From JAAYEA01 sp012689325 (GTDB lineage: Bacteria; Chloroflexota; Anaerolineae; JAAYEA01): a stretch of DNA of 31,249 bases. The DNA lies in the NCBI GenBank assembly GCA_036841525.1, contig DAITVZ010000062.1:1-31249 (forward strand), in the 5' to 3' direction. Below are positions 26,022 to 31,249 of the stretch, piece after piece (position 1 is the first letter of the stretch; each line of letters starts with the position of its first letter). The position numbers were made by a program, and so were the translations under genes. The notes below the pieces were generated by a model. It ran no database searches. It was given only the letters and a program-made list of their open reading frames with translations, and was not told where the DNA came from.

Positions 26022-27215
26022 ATGAACGAGCTATCCTACTTTCCCCCCTCGGACGCCGCGGGCGGCTGGCGGACGCTGACCGATCCGCGAGAGGTCCGCC
26101 GCGTGGCGGGGCTGGACGTGGGCAAGCTCGACCAGGCCCTCGCCGTGGCGCGGGAGAGCACCAAGAACGGCGGACTGCTGGTGGCGCGGCGGGGCTGGCT
26201 GGCCTATGAGCGCTACTTTGGCCTGGGCTGCCGCGAGGCCGCGCCCAACACGGCGTCCTGCGGCAAGTCCTTCACCAGCATCGCGCTGGGCATCCTGCTG
26301 GGGGAGCGCCCCGAGGCCTTCCCCGAGGGCCTGGAGCAGCGGGTCTATACGACCGACTATCTGCCGCCGGAGGCCTTTCCCCTGCCTGACCCGGCCAAGG
26401 CCGAGATCAAGCTGGGGCAGCTCCTGGCCTTCACGGCGGGGATTCGCGGCAACAACCCGGGCTACATCCGCGGCCGGGAAACGACCCTGGACCCCATCGG
26501 CCCCGACGGCTGGCAAGCGATGGTGGACGAGATCGCCCTGGGGCTTTCCGAGGAGTCCTATCCCGACGGGCGGCCCTTCACGGCGCGGACGCTCTGGTGC
26601 CCGCCCGGCGGCGGCTATTCCTACGCCACCGCCTCGATCCACCTGGTCTCCCTCATCCTCCGCCGCGTGGCGGGGATGGAGATGCAAGCATACCTCGCGC
26701 AGCGCCTGGCCGAGCCGCTGGGCTGGGGGCGCTGGAGCTTTGCCTATCGCAACGCCCCGCGGGTGACGCACACCCCCGGCGGGGGCGGCGCCGCCCTCCG
26801 CGGCACGGACATGCTGCGCTTTCTCTACCTGCTCTTGCGCGAGGGGCGCTGGGGCGACCGGCAGGTGGTCCCCGCCTGGTACGTGCGGCACGCCCGGCAG
26901 CGCTCGCCCTATAACCCGCATTTCCCCTACAGCCTGCAATTCGATGTCAACAGCGACGGCTGGTATCCCGAGCTGCCCCGCGACGCCTATTGGAAGGCCG
27001 GCTCCGGCGGCCATGCGCTGTACGTGGTCCCCTCGCTGGACCTGGTCGCCTGGAAGCTGGGCGGGCGGGACGAGCAATACAGCCCGGCCAACACCGGCTT
27101 GCCCGCGGCGCAGCCGGACGAGGCGGGCCCGCGGGAGGGCTGGGCGGCGGCGTGGGAGCCGGGGGCGGCCCTGCGCAAGGTGTTGGAGCTGGTCGTGGCT
27201 GCCGCAGTCGATTGA
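26022..27215 (+). CDS. serine hydrolase, class C beta-lactamase-like
   Basis: A 397-residue protein of the beta-lactamase/penicillin-binding transpeptidase-like family. The nucleophile motif SxxK is S79-C-G-K82, in the context NTASCGKSFTSIALG. A Tyr motif lies in GGGYSYATASIHL (in place of the usual YxN), and HTPGGGGAA supplies the third, HxG/KTG-like motif. No signal peptide is seen, so it should be cytoplasmic and may be an esterase, amidase or peptidase rather than an antibiotic-resistance enzyme. AGGAGG lies just before the ATG, 8 nt after the sugar isomerase-like gene, so the two are coexpressed. Confidence 0.88.
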   Translation: MNELSYFPPSDAAGGWRTLTDPREVRRVAGLDVGKLDQALAVARESTKNGGLLVARRGWLAYERYFGLGCREAAPNTASCGKSFTSIALGILLGERPEAFPEGLEQRVYTTDYLPPEAFPLPDPAKAEIKLGQLLAFTAGIRGNNPGYIRGRETTLDPIGPDGWQAMVDEIALGLSEESYPDGRPFTARTLWCPPGGGYSYATASIHLVSLILRRVAGMEMQAYLAQRLAEPLGWGRWSFAYRNAPRVTHTPGGGGAALRGTDMLRFLYLLLREGRWGDRQVVPAWYVRHARQRSPYNPHFPYSLQFDVNSDGWYPELPRDAYWKAGSGGHALYVVPSLDLVAWKLGGRDEQYSPANTGLPAAQPDEAGPREGWAAAWEPGAALRKVLELVVAAAVD

Positions 27216-27225
27216 TGTTTCGTGG

Positions 27226-27284
27226 CGCAATCCTCTGGATTGCGAGGCTGCTCACCGCTGCACCGCGCAATCCGGAGACTGCGC
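27226..27284. repeat. two small related palindromes (REP-like)
   Basis: CGCAATCC (27226-27233) and GGATTGCG (27237-27244) form a perfect 8-bp stem with a 3-nt loop. About 20 nt on, GCGCAATCC begins a second, partial palindrome closed by TGCGC (27265-27284). Both share the GCGCAATCC unit, so they look like two copies of one short repeat placed between the serine hydrolase and flavin reductase genes. There is no T-run. Confidence 0.5.
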
Positions 27285-27311
27285 CATATTTCGCGTGGGA
27301 GGTTGAGCCGT

Positions 27312-27818
27312 ATGCACCAAGTCGAGCCAAGCAAGGGATCCGCGTCCAAATACCCCGAGTGGGTGGTGCTCATCGTCACCGCGGACGGGGAGGGCCGGGC
27401 TAACGTCATGCCCGCCGGGTGGGCCATGTACGTCTCCACCGAGCCGCTGCTCTTTGCCGTGGCGGTGAACCGCAAGCAGCACACCAACAAGCTGATCAAA
27501 GAGACCGGCCAGTTCGTGATCAGCGTCCCCGCGCCGGGGATGGAGGAGGTCATCCGCTATTGCGGCTCCCATTCTGGCCGGGACGTGGACAAGGTGGCCG
27601 CCTGCGGCATCGCCACCCTCCCCGCCAGCCGGGTCAAGCCGCCGCTCTTGGCCGGGGCGCGGGCCAACCTGGAATGCGTCCTCGCGCAGGCGGTGGAGGC
27701 GGGGGATCACACGGTCTTAATCGGGGAGATCGTCGCCGCCTGGGAGGGTGATGCGGCCCCTGGCCGGCTGATGAACTGGGGCGACGGGCTCTTTGCCTTG
27801 GCCGCGCCCGTCTCCTAG
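27312..27818 (+). CDS. flavin reductase-like (flavoredoxin-type) protein
   Basis: A 168-residue protein of the flavin-reductase-like FMN-binding split-barrel family. WVVLIVTADGEGRANVMPAGW is the first strand pair that cradles FMN. AVAVNRKQHTNKLIKETGQFVIS and the SHSGRDVDK loop are characteristic, and the IGEIVAAW strand closes the barrel. It should bind FMN and reduce or carry electrons to a partner, such as a monooxygenase, or act as flavoredoxin; no partner is nearby. The ATG at 27312 is chosen since GGGAGG lies about 9 nt upstream and longer in-frame starts only add residues from the repeat region. A strong bidirectional terminator follows immediately. Confidence 0.88.
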   Translation: MHQVEPSKGSASKYPEWVVLIVTADGEGRANVMPAGWAMYVSTEPLLFAVAVNRKQHTNKLIKETGQFVISVPAPGMEEVIRYCGSHSGRDVDKVAACGIATLPASRVKPPLLAGARANLECVLAQAVEAGDHTVLIGEIVAAWEGDAAPGRLMNWGDGLFALAAPVS

Positions 27819-27820
27819 GC

Positions 27821-27857
27821 AAAAAGAAACGGGGCGGAATGACTTCCGCCCCGTTTT
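27821..27857. terminator. bidirectional intrinsic terminator
   Basis: AACGGGGCGGAA (27828-27839) and TTCCGCCCCGTT (27844-27855) are exact reverse complements around a 4-nt loop. TTTT follows on the plus strand, and TTTCTTTTT on the minus strand. It lies between the convergent flavin reductase and GH4 genes and should stop transcription from both sides. Confidence 0.92.
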
Positions 27858-27872
27858 GTGGGTCTTGTGGCC

Positions 27873-29231
27873 TCACAAGCTCTTGGGGTACCGGTAGTGC
27901 TTGGCCATCTCCTCATAGCCGGGCATGGCCAGCACATCCTCCAGCACGGCGACGGCCTGGTCGTAGGAACGGGTGTGGTGGCTCTCCAGCACGTCCAGCA
28001 GCAACTGGGCGCGGTCCCCGGTCTTGAGGCCCAGCAGCGTCCGCTCCATGCTCAGCACGTTGGGCAGGATGCAGTTCACCATCACCTTGGGCGGCAACGG
28101 CTTGACGCGCAGCGGTTGCACGCCCTTGGCGTTGACGATGGCGGGCACCTCCACCGCCACGTCGGCGGCGACGCCGGCCAGCGCCCCCTCGTTGCGCACG
28201 TTCACCTGGAACTGCCCCTCGTGGTTGTTCACCAGCCCGTCGATGATCGGCACATGCTGCTCGCGGGTCTTTTGCGCGCCAAAGACCGCCACGACGCTGG
28301 TCTTGGCGTCAAAGGCGCCCTCCATCATCTCGGCGATGCGGGTGTCCTTGGTGCTGCGGGTGACGGCGCGGGCCTCGTGGGTGTCCGGCCCGCCCCACGG
28401 CGGCGGGAACCACCGCATCTTGGCTTCCTTGTCTGTGTGGTACCACCAGCCGGTGTGCCGCACCGTGTCGCCGATGGGGAAGAGCCCGTAGAGCTTGTAC
28501 TGGTTCACCGCGCTGCGGGACATTTGCACGTCGTGGGTGCCCGTCGCCACGTGGGTGGCCCAGTACTCCTCGGCCTTGGTGGCGATCCACTCGTCGATCA
28601 GGGGATAAGCGTCCTTGCCCTCGTAGAGAAAGTCGGTCATCCAGATCATATGGTTGAGCCCCGGCGCCTGGAAGGTCACCTTGTCCGGGTCTAGGCCGAT
28701 GGTCTTGGCGATGTCGCGATAGTGATAGTGCCCGTGGCACAGGCCGATGGACTTGATGCCGGTCTCGCGGGTGACCAGGGTGGTGCCCGCAAAGACGGGG
28801 TTCCCAGCCATGATGAACCAGGCGTCCGGGCAGATCCGCTCCATGTCGCGGGCGATCCCCAGCATCAGCGCGAGGTTATAGTACCGGTCGATGCGGATCT
28901 CGCCGCCGTAATAATAGCCGTGCCGGTCGATCACCTCGCGCATGTCGCGGGCGTCGTACTCGTTCTTGACGGTGGCCGTGTTGATGACAAAGTTGGCGTC
29001 TTGCAGCGAGGCGGGGCGGTCGGTGCTCCACTCGAAGGTGAGCTGGGAGCCGAGCTCCTCGGCATAGCGTGTGGCCAGCCGGCAGACCATCTCGGCCTTT
29101 TTGGCGTTGATGTCCATGAAACAGACGTGGCTGCCCGCGAGCCCCGGGGTCAGGCAGAGGTCCTTGACCAGGGCCAGGGAAAAGGTGGCGCTGCCCGCGC
29201 CGATGACGGTGACCTTGATCGAGCTGGACAT
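27873..29231 (-). CDS. glycoside hydrolase family 4 protein, possible alpha-glucuronidase/galacturonidase
   Basis: A 452-residue GH4 enzyme. The N-terminal Rossmann fold VTVIGAGSATF (8-17 and on) binds NAD, and VCFMD ends the second strand. GH4 enzymes cleave glycosides by an NAD- and Mn-dependent redox-elimination mechanism. Metal ligands are in GLCHG (Cys165, His166) and GLNH (His194). The motif after this Cys helps sort the family: CHE or CHS in alpha-glucosidases and galactosidases, CDMP or CNVP in phospho-glycosidases, and CHG in alpha-glucuronidases or galacturonidases. CHGH here favours a uronic acid substrate. AAGGAGGAG precedes the ATG. There is no signal peptide, so it is cytoplasmic. 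It is alone in its transcription unit, divergent from a secreted glycosidase-like gene. Confidence 0.92.
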   Translation of the reverse strand: MSSSIKVTVIGAGSATFSLALVKDLCLTPGLAGSHVCFMDINAKKAEMVCRLATRYAEELGSQLTFEWSTDRPASLQDANFVINTATVKNEYDARDMREVIDRHGYYYGGEIRIDRYYNLALMLGIARDMERICPDAWFIMAGNPVFAGTTLVTRETGIKSIGLCHGHYHYRDIAKTIGLDPDKVTFQAPGLNHMIWMTDFLYEGKDAYPLIDEWIATKAEEYWATHVATGTHDVQMSRSAVNQYKLYGLFPIGDTVRHTGWWYHTDKEAKMRWFPPPWGGPDTHEARAVTRSTKDTRIAEMMEGAFDAKTSVVAVFGAQKTREQHVPIIDGLVNNHEGQFQVNVRNEGALAGVAADVAVEVPAIVNAKGVQPLRVKPLPPKVMVNCILPNVLSMERTLLGLKTGDRAQLLLDVLESHHTRSYDQAVAVLEDVLAMPGYEEMAKHYRYPKSL

Positions 29232-29293
29232 AGATCTCCTCCTTGATCAGATTGAGGCGCGCATCCTCGCCATGCGCCTCCGGCGTCGGCTGC

Positions 29294-29322
29294 ATTATAG
29301 AAGGCATCGCCGCGGCCGGCAA
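29294..29322 (-). promoter_or_regulatory. promoter of the GH4 gene
   Basis: On the minus strand, TTGCCG (29317-29322) is 17 bp before a perfect TATAAT (29294-29299). The predicted start near 29287 leaves a leader of about 55 nt ending in a strong ribosome-binding site. Confidence 0.6.
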
Positions 29323-29342
29323 GCCGGGTGGCCAGCCCGCAC

Positions 29343-29370
29343 TTGCACCCACGGTGGCCCGGCATATAAT
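29343..29370 (+). promoter_or_regulatory. promoter of the secreted glycosidase-like gene
   Basis: TTGCAC (29343-29348) is 16 bp before a perfect TATAAT (29365-29370). The predicted start near 29377 is about 50 nt before the ATG at 29426. The divergent GH4 promoter is about 20 bp away, so the two may share regulation. Confidence 0.6.
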
Positions 29371-29425
29371 CACAGGCGGGGGCTGCCTTTGGCCTGGGCG
29401 CGGAATCTCCTTGCAAGGATGGAGC

Positions 29426-31249
29426 ATGGGCAAGATCGCTGGGCCTCGTCGGATCTTTTTGTGGGGGCTGGTCGTCCTGGTGGTGGCCAGCTCGGGGGCG
29501 CTGCTTCCGCACGCCGCGCGCGCCGAAAGCCGGCTCTACCCCTCCCACCAGCAGCGCTTCGGCGTGGGCGCCACCGACCGCTGGGGCCGGGATATCCTGG
29601 ACTATACGCTTTCCTGGACCAACCCCGGCTGGTACATGAACTGGGCCTGGGCGGCTAACCCCGCGCGCCCCGGCGGCATCGATTACGCCCAGTTGATTGG
29701 CGTCGGAGCGACGGCCTGGCCGCCCAACTGGACGGCGCTGCGGCAGGCCATCCTCGCCAACCCGGGCGCGCTGTGGATCCTCGGCAACGAGCCGGACACC
29801 CGCTCCCAGGACGAGTGCGCTCCCTTCGAGTACGCCATCCGCCACCACGACCTCTACCAGTTCATCAAGGGCGTGGACCCCACCGCGCGCATCGCCAACG
29901 GCTCCATCGTGCAGCCGACGCCGCTGCGCCTGCGCTGGCTGAATGAGGTCTTGGCCGCCTATCGCGCCCTCTATGGCGTGATGATGCCGGTGGACGTCTG
30001 GAACATCCACGTGCAAATCCTGCAGGAGAGCCGCGGCGGCTGGGGCTGCGGCATCCCCATCGGCATCAACGACGTGGACGAGGGGACGCACTATACCGTG
30101 ACGGATAACGCGGACCCCGCCATCTTTATCGAGCACATCTGGCGCTTCCGCCAGTGGATGTATGACCACGGCCAGGCGGACAAGCCCCTGATCATCACCG
30201 AGTACGGCGTGGTGATGCCGCCCGAGTACCTGCCGCTGGGCAACGCCTCGGTGCAGAATTTCATGCGCGAGACCTTCCGCTTCAGCTTGCGGACCACCGA
30301 CAGCCGGCTGGGCTGCCCGACGGACGGCTATCGCCTGGTGCAGCGCTGGGCCTGGTATAGCCTCAACGAAAAGCCGTACGACGTGAGCACCGGCGAGGGC
30401 TACAACGGCGGCCTTTACCGCTGGGACCGCGACGAGCTGACCGACTTTGGGCGGCTCTATGCCGAGTTCACCGCGGACGCCGCGCCGCAGACGCTGCTGC
30501 TGGTCCCGGACGCCCTGCAGGCCGTCCCCGACGTCACCTACCTTTTCACCGCCACCTACCGCGACCCCAACGGCTACGCGGACCTGAGCGAGGTCCACCT
30601 GCTGCTCAACCAGGAGGCCGTCGAGCCGGGGGGCGTCTATCTGCGCTACGTTCCCGCCACCGGGCGGCTCTACCTGCGCCAGGTGGACGACAGCGCCTGG
30701 CTCCCCGCCGAGGGCTATTTCATCGGCACGGCCAACCAGGCCAGCAACGCCCTGGCTACCTTGCGCGTTGACCAGTGCTACGCCGCGCACTCGGGCGATA
30801 CCTTGAGCGTCACCTTGGCGCTGCGCTTTGGCGCGGCGATGCAGGACCAGCGTTGGCGCGTCTATCTCCGAGCGGAGGACCGCTACGGCGTGCTGGACGG
30901 CTGGAACCAGGCGGGCCTGGTGGAGCTGGGCGCGCCGCCGGTCGAATCCGCCACCATCCAGGGGCGCTTTACCTTGCAGGCCCGCCCCGCCGCGCCCCAT
31001 CCCTCCTGGCTGACCAGCCTGAACGTCAAGCTCTATCAGGGGGGCGCCCCAAAGTACGACCTGAACCTGGTTAGCGACGATACCGGGCGCTTTGCCGTGC
31101 CCGATATCCTGCCGGGAACCTACGACGTGCGGGTCAAGGGCGCGCGCACCCTGAGCAACCGGCGCAATGGCGTGGAGCTGCGCGAGGGGGATAACGCGCT
31201 GGACCTGGGCGTGCTCCGCGAGGGGGACGCCAACGGCGACGACTGGGTG
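29426..31249 (+). CDS. secreted glycoside hydrolase-like protein with C-terminal dockerin-like motif, cut by the window edge
   Basis: The open frame runs off the right edge (608 codons, no stop). The N-terminus has a signal peptide: a basic start, a hydrophobic core LWGLVVLVVASSGALL and a HAARA cleavage site near residue 33. The catalytic-like domain (about 40-350) resembles clan GH-A barrels: GNEPD (Glu122) as acid/base, VWNIH, and ITEYGV (Glu259) as nucleophile. From about 350-540 comes a beta-rich domain, then a carboxypeptidase-regulatory-like Ig fold (GRFAVPDILPGTYDVRV). The last visible residues, EGDANGDDW, start a dockerin-type Ca-binding repeat or similar surface-attachment module. 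It probably acts outside the cell on polysaccharide; the substrate is unknown. The ATG has AAGGATGGAG just upstream. Confidence 0.85.
   Translation, partial: MGKIAGPRRIFLWGLVVLVVASSGALLPHAARAESRLYPSHQQRFGVGATDRWGRDILDYTLSWTNPGWYMNWAWAANPARPGGIDYAQLIGVGATAWPPNWTALRQAILANPGALWILGNEPDTRSQDECAPFEYAIRHHDLYQFIKGVDPTARIANGSIVQPTPLRLRWLNEVLAAYRALYGVMMPVDVWNIHVQILQESRGGWGCGIPIGINDVDEGTHYTVTDNADPAIFIEHIWRFRQWMYDHGQADKPLIITEYGVVMPPEYLPLGNASVQNFMRETFRFSLRTTDSRLGCPTDGYRLVQRWAWYSLNEKPYDVSTGEGYNGGLYRWDRDELTDFGRLYAEFTADAAPQTLLLVPDALQAVPDVTYLFTATYRDPNGYADLSEVHLLLNQEAVEPGGVYLRYVPATGRLYLRQVDDSAWLPAEGYFIGTANQASNALATLRVDQCYAAHSGDTLSVTLALRFGAAMQDQRWRVYLRAEDRYGVLDGWNQAGLVELGAPPVESATIQGRFTLQARPAAPHPSWLTSLNVKLYQGGAPKYDLNLVSDDTGRFAVPDILPGTYDVRVKGARTLSNRRNGVELREGDNALDLGVLREGDANGDDWV

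Overview
The window is dense, GC-rich bacterial chromosome. The gene content suggests an environmental Chloroflexota, probably Anaerolineae: a LivM with a long extra N-terminus, a GH4 enzyme, dispersed intergenic palindromes, and a secreted glycosidase-like protein ending in a dockerin-like motif. This placement is an inference from gene families and style; there is no rRNA or other marker gene. Promoters are unusually legible, with several near-consensus -35/-10 pairs in short intergenic gaps. I see no tRNA, rRNA, CRISPR array, transposase or phage gene.

Layout. (1) 206-6369, plus strand: a cytoplasmic heparinase II/III-like protein, the carbamoyl-phosphate synthase large subunit (carB), and a stand-alone GMP-synthase-type ATP pyrophosphatase without its glutaminase domain. 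(2) 6467-10295, minus strand: a tightly overlapped unit of an ABC exporter, a double-ACT (GcvR-like) protein and a DUF711/UPF0210 protein. (3) 10441-15921, minus strand: a complete branched-chain amino acid ABC importer in the order substrate-binding lipoprotein, LivH, LivM, LivG, LivF. It is preceded by a leader of about 275 nt with a consensus promoter upstream of an intrinsic terminator. (4) 16337-17195, minus strand: a class I methyltransferase with an apparent single-base frameshift. Divergent from it, 17356-21553 on the plus strand carries a METTL25-type methyltransferase, a class I/II aminotransferase and a USP-DUF389 membrane protein, all joined by stop/start overlaps. (5) 21405-25026, minus strand: split transketolase N and C subunits, an Asp/Glu-racemase family protein, and a TrpF-like protein whose 3' end runs antisense into the DUF389 gene. 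(6) 25207-27818, plus strand: a sugar isomerase/epimerase-like TIM barrel, a serine hydrolase and a flavin reductase-like protein. (7) A bidirectional terminator, then a minus-strand GH4 glycosidase (27873-29231). Divergent from it is a secreted glycoside-hydrolase-like protein cut by the right edge of the window.

How it fits together. The liv importer lies next to an amino-acid-sensing ACT protein and an exporter, which suggests linked amino acid uptake, sensing and export. The GH4 enzyme (CHG-type motif), the heparinase-like lyase, the sugar isomerase, the split transketolase and the secreted glycosidase point to use of (possibly uronic-acid-containing) polysaccharides. The best candidates for something undescribed are the liv leader, the GMP-synthase-like enzyme with altered substrate motifs, the TrpF-like/racemase/split-transketolase operon, and the families of intergenic palindromes. 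One palindrome lies inside the predicted 5' UTR of the transketolase operon.
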